From: Lepturacanthus savala
Taxonomy: Eukaryota; Chordata; Actinopteri; Scombriformes; Trichiuridae
Reading direction: 5' to 3'
DNA: 64,000 nt
Assembly: GCA_030544235.1 (NCBI GenBank)
Contig: CM060470.1
Span: 25,299,098 to 25,363,097 of the forward strand
Part shown: in pieces, positions 20,851 to 31,849 of the stretch
Layout of the letters: each line of letters starts with the position of its first letter
How positions within the stretch are numbered: the stretch's first letter is position 1
Notes under the pieces: model-generated
Seen by the model: only the letters and a program-made list of their open reading frames with translations
Database searches by the model: none
What the model was told of the DNA's origin: nothing
Program-made: the position numbers and the translations under genes

Positions 20851-22787
20851 TTACATTGGATATAACAAATACCCAGAAAAAGAGGAGTGCACATACTGTC
20901 CAGCATAAAGTCCTGAGGCCTGATCTGAGGGCAGCTGAATATACACAGTGTCCCCAGGTTGTAGAGGTAATACTGCGCTCCCTGATGCTTGATCTAGGAA
21001 ACTCTTTTTGTATTCGTCATATGTATACATCACTGGCTCATTGTTCCTCATCAAAGCCACCCACACGTTACCTCCTTTGCAATGAACGTGGTAGGCAAAG
21101 TAATAAATGCCGGGAATGTCACAGGTGAAAATTCCTGTTTGGGGGTTGTAGTTTTGGCGACCATTGTATAAGAGCTTGTCAAATACTACCGGAGTACCAA
21201 CAGGTGGAAAGGGGGTTGTTGCTACAGCTGTGAATGCCGGCATTTCCAACCCGCTCAGTCCCATGACTTCAGCCCCATTGCCTCCAAACTTTCCCTTCTT
21301 ACCATAACCACCAGCCTTAACACCATCTAGTCCAGGGCCCATCTCAGAGAGCACTCCGGCCATGTCAGGAGACAGACCAGGTACCCCAGGTGGGCCCGGT
21401 GGTCCAGGAGGGCCAGCCTGACCATTTTTTCCAGGAGGTCCTGATGGGCCTTCTTTCCCTGGAGGTCCTATGGGACCAGGAAGACCTGGACTTCCCGCAC
21501 CTGCTGGACCTGGTGGACCAGGTTGCCCGCTATCTCCTTTTGATCCAGGAAGACCAGGAGGTCCAATTGGTCCTGCTGCACCATCCATTCCAGGGATTCC
21601 TTTAGGACCCTGAGGTCCCCGTTCACCAGGTAATCCACTGATTCCTTTTGGCCCGAGGATTCCAGGAGGACCAGGGGGGCCAGGTGGACCTTTATGACCA
21701 ATGTCTCCTTTCACACCACTCGGTCCTGGTAGCCCTCTTGGACCTGGCTCTCCAAGTTCTGCAGGCAGGCCATCCTTACCAGGTATACCAGGGAGACCTC
21801 TTTCACCTGGTATTCCATCAAGACCTTTAGGTCCTCTTTCTCCACTGTCCCCTTTAGGACCAGGTGCACCCATGGCTCCTGGTGGTCCCATTGAGCCTGG
21901 AGGACCTGCAGGACCATTCGGTCCAGGGGGTCCAAGCATACCAGGTAGTCCTCCATAGCCCTTATCTCCTTTTTGTCCTGGAGGTCCAGGTGGGCCACCC
22001 ATACCTTTATCACCTTTTGGTCCTGGGAGTCCCGGTTTACCAAATCCGGGCAGTCCTGGCTTTCCTGGCAAGCCAGGTTGCCCTGGATGACCTTTAGCAC
22101 CTGGCTGTCCTGGCTGTCCTGGCAGGCCATTTTGACCTGGTTTTCCTTGGCCAGGTAGACCTGGTGGGCCAGGCTGTCCTACTTCACCAGGTATCCCGGC
22201 TGGCCCCTTTTCTCCAGGATAACCTTTATCTCCTGGTGTTCCCTGTGGACCTTGGATTCCATTCAACCCAGGTTTTCCAAAACCAGGCAGCCCTCTTGGG
22301 CCAGCAGGACCAGGGGGTCCTGGGAGCCCTTTGTGACCAGGTGGCCCTGGCTGGCCCATTCCTTTGTCTCCTTTTGGTCCTGGTAATCCTGGTAGTCCTG
22401 GCAGTCCTTTGTGACCTGGCTCTCCCTTGGGGCCTGGTTGTCCTGGGAATCCCTGGGATCCTGGTTTACCTATTCCTGGTAACCCAGGTGGTCCTGGTGG
22501 ACCCTGAGGCCCTTGCTGTCCAGCTGGCCCTTCTTCACCCCTAGGGCCCATTTCTCCTTGTGATCCAACCTCACCATTTCCACCTGGCTTTCCTGGAAGT
22601 CCTGGAAGACCTGGTTTACATACTCCAGGCTCCCCTGTTGGACCAGGAGGTCCGGGTCTCCCCATAGGTCCTGGCTGTCCAATCCCTGGAGGTCCAGGTG
22701 GTCCTGCAGGTCCCTCTGGTCCAGGTGGTCCAGCTGGGCCTGGCTCTCCTTGGGGAATTCCTTCCGTACCACTGGGAATTGTCTGAC
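20851..22787 (-). CDS. col8a1: col8a1 terminal coding exon (triple helix and C1q)
   Basis: Acceptor ttcctcacag before 22787, reading GQTIPSGTEG onward. A single 1937-nt exon carries the whole triple helix and NC1, the gene structure usual for collagens VIII and X. TAA lies at 20851-20853. Open frames in other frames and on the opposite strand here are by-products of the Gly-Pro codon repetition. Confidence 0.96.
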
Positions 22788-23310
22788 CTGTGAGGAATAA
22801 GCAACTGGAACTGATGAACTCAAAAGTACAAGGGAAAAATGTTGGATATTTGGTTTCCACCATAGAGACACTTTTCTGGCACTTTAACAATATAAACAAT
22901 AACTTACCATTGGAAATAAAGAAACATTTGTCTGCTTGCCATGCTTTAACTGGCTATTTATTTATTATATTATATATATATTATTATCATATTATAAAAA
23001 TGTTGACTTTCTCACCTTTGTCTTGCCCAGCTTTATAGTTGCCCCCTTTTCGAGCATTTTCTTTGCCCTTGTGCATGGGCATCTGGGTTAGGTCTTTCCT
23101 GTAGTGGGGATACTGCATATAAGGCGCTTCTTTACCGTGGTACTGTTGCTGGGGAAAGCCTTCTTTGGCCATGCCCATGTGTTGGAGGTGCTGCATGGGC
23201 TGGTATGGCTGAGGGTGTTGTTTGTGTCCATAGTATGCCCCATCACCCACATGAGTAAGCACTACAAACGGTAGCAGTGACAGGAAAAGGGAGATAGGGA
23301 GGGGAGGCAT
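20851..23310 (-). CDS. col8a1: Collagen type VIII alpha-1 chain, complete coding region, 2 coding exons
   Basis: Short-chain network-forming collagen of basement membranes (Descemet's membrane, vessel wall). Exons 23310-23016 and 22787-20851 sum to 2232 nt, 743 residues plus stop, next to 744 in human. Signal peptide about residues 1-24 (PPLPISLFLSLLPFVVLTHV), then the NC2 segment starting GAYYGHKQHPQPYQ, a Gly-X-Y triple helix from about residue 105 to 565 with the short interruptions typical of type VIII (GIGKPG, GFGKPG), an NC1 linker, and a C1q trimerisation domain at residues 614-743 ending SFSGYLLYPM. The HVHCKGGNVWVAL and LLYPM signatures and the GAYYG N terminus distinguish it from col8a2 and col10a1. 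The ATG at 23308-23310 has a good context (gccATGC). Teleosts have a and b copies; which one is undecided. Cys155 within the helix is unusual. Confidence 0.97.
20854..21243 (-). other. C1q (NC1) domain of col8a1
   Basis: 130 codons from MPAFTAVATTPFPPVG to the end, with the family signatures LLYNGRQNYNPQTGIFTC, YYFAYHVHC, NVWVAL, YTYDEYKK, LDQASGSAVL and SFSGYLLYP. This domain nucleates trimer formation of the chain. Confidence 0.95.
22788..23015 (-). other. col8a1 intron between coding exons
   Basis: Short 228-bp GT-AG intron, phase 1, containing an AT-rich stretch near 22955-22985. Confidence 0.9.
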
Positions 23311-23319
23311 GGCCGAGGC
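23016..23319 (-). CDS. col8a1: col8a1 exon with start codon (coding 23016-23310)
   Basis: Acceptor ttgcatacag before 23319, nine bases of 5' UTR, then ATG. It encodes the signal peptide and the Met/His/Gln/Tyr-rich NC2 domain, ending AGQDK with a phase 1 GT donor (gtgaga). The open frame reaches further upstream, but that part is intron. Confidence 0.93.
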
Positions 23320-25475
23320 CTGTATGCAAGGTAGAAGAGACAAGATTAGATAATTTTCACCTTTTTTTGGCAAGTCAACCAAACATTGGTAGAATATCAC
23401 TCTAACATTTCTTGAAATATCATTTATGTCATCAAATGTGAGAGTCTAGTCTATGGCATTATTTGCAAAGTTTGGGCAGTAGGAGGCCACTCTCTGTCTC
23501 CCTCTGCTGCATTTACCTTGGATCTACACAATGAGAACTTGGACTGGTTTGTCAGTTGCACTTAAAATATGTTTTCGATATTTCAATTATGTAATATTAT
23601 CATAGAATTCAGGAATCAGAAAGTTGGGGTATTACTTTTTGCAAAACACATTAAAGAAATAAAGGCGTTCTTTAGGTGTATAACATTTACATTTGACTCA
23701 AGTTGAGATCTGTACCACAGATCATACTCATAGGCTAAGCAATGATGAACTCTAGTTAACACAGTTGTCCACCAGAGGGAGCCAGAAAGAATGTAATTGT
23801 CACATTTGTTGGGCTCACTCTCACTTTGCAAGAAACTTAGTTAAAAAGAAATTGGACTAGAAACAAATTCTTTTGGGCTAAGTGTTGAAAAGTGTAAACA
23901 CACAATTCCCTAGTGCCAACACAAAGGCGCCATCATACTGATGCCGATATTATTACAGTGTCTACTGACAAAGATAGGATTGTCTAAAGCTGATGTATTG
24001 TACATGATACAGAGGACTTATAGAGGACTCTGAAATGTCAGGCATTGACTTTAATAAGAAATATCAGCCTCCTACAAGTGCTTGTCAGAAGTACAAGCAA
24101 CATACCCATAACTCTCAAAACAGTGCCTGTCCTCTCAGCTCAATACCAGTGAGGAAGAACTGGTTCTTGTGACGGTACCTGCCTGATGTCTTTTTTCTCT
24201 GTTTGGCCTGCATTCAGACGTCTGGCCGAACAAGTACATTTTTGAGCAGAGTTACGGTCCAGCTGTGCAGTTCAGACTATATGCCTTACACACATTATTT
24301 ATCCTCTAAGCTTTCTGCAAGGGTTTTCTTTGGCTCCGCAGCACATGAATCACGCCCTCAGCTGCTCCTCTGAGCGGTTTACTTCTGTTATTCTGTCATT
24401 CTTTACAACTGATATTTCTATCTCAGCGTCGGTCCACTCATCTCCTGTCACACTCTCTGCTCAGGTTCAACATGTGATCACTCACATTTTTATCATAACC
24501 GACTCCTCTGTAGTTTTTCATATTCACATCCTAAACCATATCCTGCTGTCCACTCCATCACTGGCTCTACAGAGCTTTTCTCAGTGGACTGGGGATTTTG
24601 ACATGACCATGCCACTGTCTCCCTTGATGAGACGTGGCCTTTGAAGGAAACTAACCTGGCTTCTATGGTGAAAATAGCCAGACATGCCAAAAGAGTCCAG
24701 AATAATGTCACTGAGTTTTCCCAACAAAAGATGGATCCAATGCCATTCTCCAGTATCCTTATCAGCATATGCAAGGTCTATAGATAATTAAAAAGTGAAG
24801 GAAATGAACAAGTGTAATGTTATTCTCTGACTCTGACGTGTGTCACAAGCAAGTCTGAGCATCAAGCTTTGGCCATTCTGTGTTTGAGGATTAGTTTAGA
24901 TGTCCATTCTATGGAGGCCTATACAAGCTAAGAGAAATAGAGAGATGGCAAGGCAAACCTTAAAGAGTTTGTGTTCAGGTATGGAAGACACAGATAGAAG
25001 CAAATTAAATAAATAAGAAAATGGATGGTTATTATACCATTAAACCATTTATAATCAGTATAATAATCTTTTAGAATCATTTTTTTCTGTACCGACAAAG
25101 GCAGCTGATAGTTCTATGATATGCTTGTACGTATATTGCAGTTTACAAGTGAAAGCTGGAGTTGGGGGTCATGTATTAGAAGACAGGGGTGCATGGGTCC
25201 TGAGACATTAGTCTGGTTAAAATATTCAGACATACTTTTGCCAACAAACATTCAGTGTCCAGAAATCCAGCAAAAGTGTTACAGTGCCTAAGAGTGCTTT
25301 GACGTTTTGTGAGGAAGGTGTAATGTTCACCGACTATCTATTCACACACACAAACACAACATTTACGAGTGTACGTACATAACATATAATTGCTGCTTTT
25401 GCCTGTATTCATAGTAGCAGGGAATTCTTAGTAAAATAAATAAAATAAGCCTTAAGTATTTAAAAAATGTTGAAG

Positions 25476-25497
25476 TAAGAAAATTGATGTCAAACAG

Positions 25498-25550
<53 letters not shown>

Positions 25551-25567
25551 TGACATCAATTTTCTTA
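25476..25567. repeat. perfect 20-bp inverted repeat around a (TA)n microsatellite
   Basis: Left arm TAAGAAAATTGATGTCAAAC at 25476-25495 is the exact reverse complement of the right arm at 25548-25567. The 52-bp spacer is almost purely TA repeat. The structure can form a long hairpin or cruciform. Confidence 0.95.
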
Positions 25568-26050
25568 TAATAGTTCATAAATCAGTTTTCATTATTAATT
25601 GGCTGACATGGCTGAACATAAAAAGCTTTAAGAAAATAAATGTGACAGCTTTACTACCTTTTAGGAACGTCCCAACTCAGTGTCAATATGTGTGTGTTTT
25701 TAAAGGGGTGCAAATATTCAGACAAAAACTTGCTTCTACAGATCAGAAGGACCAAAAGAGGGTCTGTTCAGTGTCACATACCAACACCATAACGTTGTCA
25801 TGGTGATCACATAATGATGGAAAAACATCTGCCTTTATGTGCTATGCTTTTCTCTAACACATTATTTACCATAAGCGTTGCCTCCTGAGTTATCCATACA
25901 GTAGGGACACTGTAGACTGACATAAACATTAACCAGCAATTTCCAAATTTTAACTTGTTATTAGAGAAAATAAAAAAAGTCTGTATTTCTACAGACTACA
26001 AAGAAATTCGTTATACCTGTTAAATATATTTGGAAGTTCCAGTGTCATCG

Positions 26051-26080
26051 CTCTCTCTCTCTCTCTATATATATATATAT
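26051..26080. repeat. compound (CT)n(AT)n microsatellite
   Basis: Eight CT units followed by seven AT units. Confidence 0.9.
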
Positions 26081-27125
26081 CTGCACACGTGACGTCACAT
26101 AAAACTGTCACAGCTGTGAGCATGTTGTGAATTGTTTCTCACATTTGTAGAATTTACACTTTAATTTTTCACACACTGATGCAAAAAAGACTTTAGCTCC
26201 CCATGATGACTGTCTGTAACAGTGACTAAACACAAACAGCAACAATGTTCTACATTTTCATGCCAGGCAGATGTCATCTGTGTTGTTCACCTGTTTAGTC
26301 GCAAATGAGACACACATGCACACATACTGAGGAGATCTTAGAAAAGATTACAAACAATTTACACTTATTTGTAAAATTATGGATCACAAATGGGTCAATT
26401 TAACACCAAGTCAAACCTGTTTTAAAAAGAGAGAGACCAGAACACACGTGCATGTATTCATGAGTGATCAGATGTAGTTCCTTAAATGAATGTATAAAAA
26501 AAAGCTCTAAAATTATTCTTGACATGTGCTACTAAGACAGCTGCAGCAGGAAAGCACAGCTGTAAATAATAAAACTAATGATGAATTTCATTTAGCTGCT
26601 AGAGGTTCAAGGTCCTGGTCCACTGTTATTGCTTACTGGCACACTTCAACAGAGTGGAGTAATTGCCAATTAGTGAAACCTTTTCTATGGAAAGTCAAGA
26701 TGATGAAAATGTTCCAGTGAGAAAAGGGCTGTTGCTTGTGTATTATATGTATTTTTTATTGCACTATTTATACATTTTTCATTTTTTCCAAGCCCATTCA
26801 GGGGCTCCTTCTCAGGCCATGGATGCGATGGTCTGTGTATAATATATTTGTATAGAATATTCACATGCCATTACCTAGAGTGAGTTCTGTCACTGATGTA
26901 TACATATATGTAATAAATTAAACAACCATCAAGGGGATGTGTGGGCACCGCTATTTGCAGTTTAGGCTCTTATCATTCAACATCTGCTGCCAGAATCATG
27001 TGTGGTTGGCCATACATCACTGAGCTCTCAGCATGTCCTGCTTGACCCAGACAATCTAAAAAATAAGCAAACCTCAAAATAGTCTACTATGTATGTGTGC
27101 ATATGTATTCCTGTGTGCATATGTG

Positions 27126-27130
<5 letters not shown>

Positions 27131-27190
<60 letters not shown>

Positions 27191-27195
27191 GTGTG
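27131..27195. repeat. (GT)n microsatellite
   Basis: About 54 bp of pure GT, then an interrupted tail with one GC unit. Confidence 0.95.
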
Positions 27196-28944
27196 CTCAT
27201 GTGCCTGTTTCCCAGACTACTTCCAGATGTCCATCTTTTTGACATTCTACATAAATGAAACACAGTAAACTGTCCATCAGGTGTGTAACAGGAGAATGGA
27301 CTCATGGGCATCATATGTCTATAAGCTCTAGTTTTTGCTTTTTCTACACCCTGCTGATGTTAAAGTTTTGGTCAGTGAGTTTTCTATAGCTTCGATTTCC
27401 AGAATGTCACTAAACGTTTAAACTTGCACCCCCCCCAAAGAAAAAAATATGTAAAATATGAATAAAGCTATCAAAACTATGGCATGTAGAAATGAATAGC
27501 AGCTTCCTTAATGCTTTTGATTTACCATTACATGCTGGAAGGAGATAGTGAGGCAACGCTAAAACCAGATATTTTTATAGGCAGCCACAAACATTACAGA
27601 GGAATGACTTTTTGAATTAGATTCAGTGCAAAAAAATGTTAAATATTTTTAAGAGAAAAGTAAAAGTTAAGAGTTATTTCCTGCATGTCATGAGACGCTA
27701 TTTGGTGCTTGTATTAAACAGCAATAAGGGTATAATTATTATATTGTGGAGATACTGTATAACTCAAAACACACATGTGTAACACTGATCTCTGGAGTGC
27801 AGTGTTGTCAAAGTTGGATTCAGGAGAAATTAATAAATGATTTCCTTTATTTCTGTGACATAGAGTGAAATATTGTTGTTTCGGGAAAAATAATGGGGAA
27901 GACAGGTTACAAATCATATTGTAAGTGTCAAATATATGAAGACCTGCACCATGTAATTCATGTAAATTTTTTTAAATTCCTTTGCACAATGTAGCACAGG
28001 AAATAGAGAAAGTTTAAAGAAAATAAATGAGAGTGGCAGTTGGCTGATTCCTCACTTATGGAAACACACCTGTGTCTGCTGTCCTGGATTTATCGTCACA
28101 AAAGCATACACAACTCCCACGCTAGCAGTGACAGACCAAAAGAAGTTCAGCTGACATACTGAAGAGTCAGTGTGCAATGTTCTTCCTCAGAAACACTTGT
28201 TAATCCCTGCTCCTGTGCATTAGACTAAGCTGGAAATATTAGCTCTGTGTATCCCCATGGCTCTGGACACATCTGTCTATCCTCTGTCTTCTGTCAGATA
28301 CAGACAGCTCTCTTCTCACCGTCTCCCTTTCTTCCTCTGTCTCTGTGTGAACAGAGCGACGTCTGTTTGGCACCATCCTCACCCTCATTTTTCTCTCCTC
28401 TATGTCTCCATCTGTCTGCTTGCCCTTGCTGCCCTTTCTGTCCCTTTGGAAACATCCCGGTTCAGTGACCTGAAGACACTCAGTGACCTTACCGACTACC
28501 ATGGAGGTTAGGGGGCAAGGCTAAACCACCTTGCAAACAGATCAGAGGAAAAGAACTAAAGAAAAAAGTCAAACGTGTGTGTTTACCATGCTTGTGTGTC
28601 TAAAAGGCATCTTGAGCCTAAAATATTCAGTTTCTCACCCAACCTATGTATTTGTCCCTCAGCGTAGGAAACGGGCAGGCCGACCAAAAGCTAGTGTTTA
28701 AATTCCACTGAACATGTTTGGCAAACCATGCTGCTTTCCTCCCATGCATTAAACCTTTAACCATTAACAAATTTATACTTAAGCCAGCAGTACCCTTGTG
28801 GTTTCTCAGTGAAAGGGAAAAACATTTGCAGCTCCTCGGCTCCCTTAAATGCAGCTTTTATCACAAAGCACACCTCGTAAAATTAACACCTCTTCAAGTA
28901 ACGCTGCAAACGTCCTCATTCAAACAAGCCGGGGGGGGCATACA

Positions 28945-28954
28945 CGCACGCACG

Positions 28955-28986
<32 letters not shown>
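28945..28986. repeat. (CGCA)n(CA)n microsatellite
   Basis: Four CGCA-like units lead into a pure CA run. Confidence 0.9.
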
Positions 28987-28989
<3 letters not shown>

Positions 28990-31616
28990 GCAGACACATG
29001 CACATCCACACATGCACACATACACACACGCTCTCTGTCACAGCTGTGCAGCTATTCAGCTAAATGACCAAAATGTTTACCTCCTTCCCTTTTTCTTTAC
29101 CCAACCATCATTCTTAGTTTTCATTGGGCCCTTTTGTCCTTTTGTCCTATAGGCATTCCTGAAGTTTGCTGAATAATGTGTACAGGAAGGTATAATGCTG
29201 AATTCTGGTGCTGTGCAATGCATTTGTGCATAGAAGCACCTATATTTGATGGGCTCTCTTTTTGCACACTTAGGCTAATACATTGATTATGATGCAGGGC
29301 AAAGCTATGAACAAAAAGTGAAGGGAGTTGAAATCAAAGGGAGAGAGAGACACAGGCAGAAATAGAGGAGGACTTTGTTATAAGAAGAGGAAAAACAGTG
29401 AAACCTCTAAGAATAATTTTTATTTGCATACAATATGATGTGTACTAAATTCTGAGAGTCTTCTAAGAGAGCTCCTGTCTTAGCCAAACATTTCGGAACA
29501 AAGAGTCCTAGTTCAGGAGCGAACATTCTCAGAGCAACATTGAGCAAGGGACGGACAGAAGGGACGGACAGATTGCTAAGTATGACACATAATTTTGAAA
29601 AGGTGTGACTGGTTGATCAAAAAAAAAGAAAGAAAAATGCACATTTAATGATAATGGACATAGATAAAATGGACAGTGCAATTGGGAGGTCTAATCATAG
29701 AATCAATCAATCAAACATCTTTATTTGTCATATGTGATCATGATGAAATGTGTTTTAGCAGTTCCTTCAATTGTATAATAATGATTAACTAAGTAAAAAT
29801 GAGTAATGGTTGAATAAAACCCAAAAAATGGTTGAATAAAACAAATATAATAATTCAAAACAAGCAAATCAATGCAACAATGACTTTGTGTAATTATTAA
29901 CACTATTCTATGTACAGTAATGAACATCTCTTTTGAACAAGTTTAAGCTAAACTTTAGAAAGAGCTAAAAAATGTTTCAAAACATGGCAGCCATGCAGAT
30001 AGGTATGATTTGCTGGCATTTATTTACCATATGGGCAACTTTAGGACTTATTCTATTAGATATTCTGTCATTATATCATTGCTGTGTTGGGTAGGAGAAG
30101 TGAGACGAAAACTGAAATTGACTTCAACCATTTTCCCTGCACAGTCTCATCTATAGAATTACATTGACTCACTGTCATTCGGTGAATATTTCTCCTTTTT
30201 TGCCATTTATCTTCTACCTAAGAACATCTTCAGCCTTTTATTCTTACAAAGCATTATGATCCTAAGAATTTTCTTTGAATTTCGGCAATGAGAGAAACTC
30301 GTAGGAAGCTCTATGCGTACAGCAGCTGGTCTGAATCCTAACAAAGCAATGATAACAGGAGAATCATGAAAGCATTTGATCATATTTTTCTGAGCTGATT
30401 AGAATATTTTACCACAGCCAATCCATAAGCAGGACCCACATGAAAACCCTAAATCATTTCCATTATATTATTTCCATTCAAATTAACACAACTAAAGAAC
30501 TGTGGTCTCGTTATAAAAGCATCAATCTGTGAGACTGAACTGTGTGGATGTTCTGAAAACTCACACCATATTTACTTATATCATTCATAATTAAGTTTTT
30601 AAGCTTCAAAAAGCCTGAAATAAAATCCCACAGGCTTAACTTTCAAAACTTCAGATCCATTCCTCACTTCCACCCGTCCTGAAGATCTGATCAGGAGTAA
30701 AGCTCCTGACTATAACCCGATCCTGAAGACTATATATTGTAGTAAGGGTTATTTATATGGAAGTCTTTAATTCGCTGCTGCAACTGATAAGGTGAATAAT
30801 AATTGAATTGACAAGCAATGTGAGAGAAAGTGTGGTATAAAGCAAATCAGGCTAGAGAGACAGAGCCGCTCAGAGACAGAGATGGTGTTTGCGCTGCAGT
30901 CTCTTCTCACCAAACTGCTGCTCTTGCCCCTATCCCATACATCTGACAGTTTGGCTTCAGCTTTCTGCATGCACACATTTGAATGTATATTTGCTTTCAG
31001 GACAAGCGTTCCTCTTAGAGTGGGATGTAGTGCACACTTTAGCTCTCTGGAGCCCCTTTCTTTCTCTGGAGAAAGCAGCCTAGCACGGGATATTGTTCCT
31101 AGAAACACCACTCTGTCACTAGGAAGATGTTCTGTTCTGCCTGCTTCTCTGCAGTATGGTGATGTGCAGGAATGATGCCACAGCTAAAGACCATATGTAT
31201 GAGGCCTCTAAGATCCCACAGCTACACAAAACAAATCACTAATATAAAATAAATAAATTAATTAAAAAAATAAAAACACACAACTGATTTTCAGTTTCAC
31301 TGAGTGAGCACAGGTCTGTAATAATTGTAAAAATGTACATTGAGAGTCTCATTTTAATTTAAAAAAGAAGTTATTTTGTAAGTTGCAACAAGTTAGGTGA
31401 TCAATAATTCATTCAGTTCAAAACTCTTTGTATAGTATAGTATACAATACAATGAGGTAACAGTCCACAAGTAATTAATCGCAGACAATTAATCAATGTT
31501 CATGCTGTGAAATAACTTTCAGCTGTACATCATAAATTATTGCAATTACACATTGTAAAAAATACTGATATAGAATAAAGTTGAATGGATATAGTTGAGA
31601 ATAAACCAGCGCTTAC

Positions 31617-31725
31617 CGTTGTCAGTGGCCGTTTATGGGGAAATAATCACTGCAGACAGACTCACAGAAAGAATAGCAGGCAGACAGACAACCACACAGA
31701 GGGAACCCTGGGATATGTGCTCATA
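31617..31725 (-). other. candidate non-coding first exon of col8a1
   Basis: A strong minus-strand donor (GACAACG followed by gtaagc) sits at 31617/31616, about 105-140 bp downstream of a TATA-like box, and the next usable same-strand acceptor belonging to a gene is the col8a1 one at 23320. This would give an 8.3-kb 5' UTR intron. The exon includes an ATG at 31722-31724 opening a 20-codon uORF. Inference only. Confidence 0.4.
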
Positions 31726-31750
31726 ACAGATGCACACCTTGTGGACACAG

Positions 31751-31756
31751 CTTATA
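31751..31756 (-). promoter_or_regulatory. TATA-like box upstream of candidate col8a1 exon 1
   Basis: The minus strand reads GATATAAGC, with TATAAG about 30 bp before the proposed exon start and a GA microsatellite about 35 bp further upstream. A TATA promoter would fit a tissue-restricted matrix gene. Confidence 0.4.
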
Positions 31757-31787
31757 TCTGCTGCAGGGTGGAGCCACTCGGGTGGGT

Positions 31788-31790
<3 letters not shown>

Positions 31791-31846
<56 letters not shown>
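31791..31846. repeat. (GA)n microsatellite
   Basis: About 28 AG units, lying immediately upstream of the TATA-like box proposed for col8a1. Confidence 0.95.

Positions 31847-31849
<3 letters not shown>

Larger units (their letters stand above)
23320..31616 (-). other. upstream region of col8a1, possibly its 5' UTR intron
   Basis: No convincing coding exon in 8.3 kb. Contents are a TA-centred inverted repeat (25476-25567), a CT/TA run (26051-26080), a GT run (27131-27195) and a CA run (28945-28986), otherwise AT-rich unremarkable sequence. Open frames at 24330-24774, 28239-28511 and 30767-31175 lack family features. Confidence 0.55.

Noticed and set aside
21390..22871. Several frames of 60-139 codons on both strands within col8a1
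   Set aside because: By-products of the Gly-X-Y codon repetition; the collagen frame explains the region completely.
28239..28511. Frames of 73-87 codons near 28.3 kb considered as a col8a1 5' exon or separate gene
   Set aside because: Low-complexity Ser/Cys/Pro or Arg/Glu composition with no donor in the right place; no family match.
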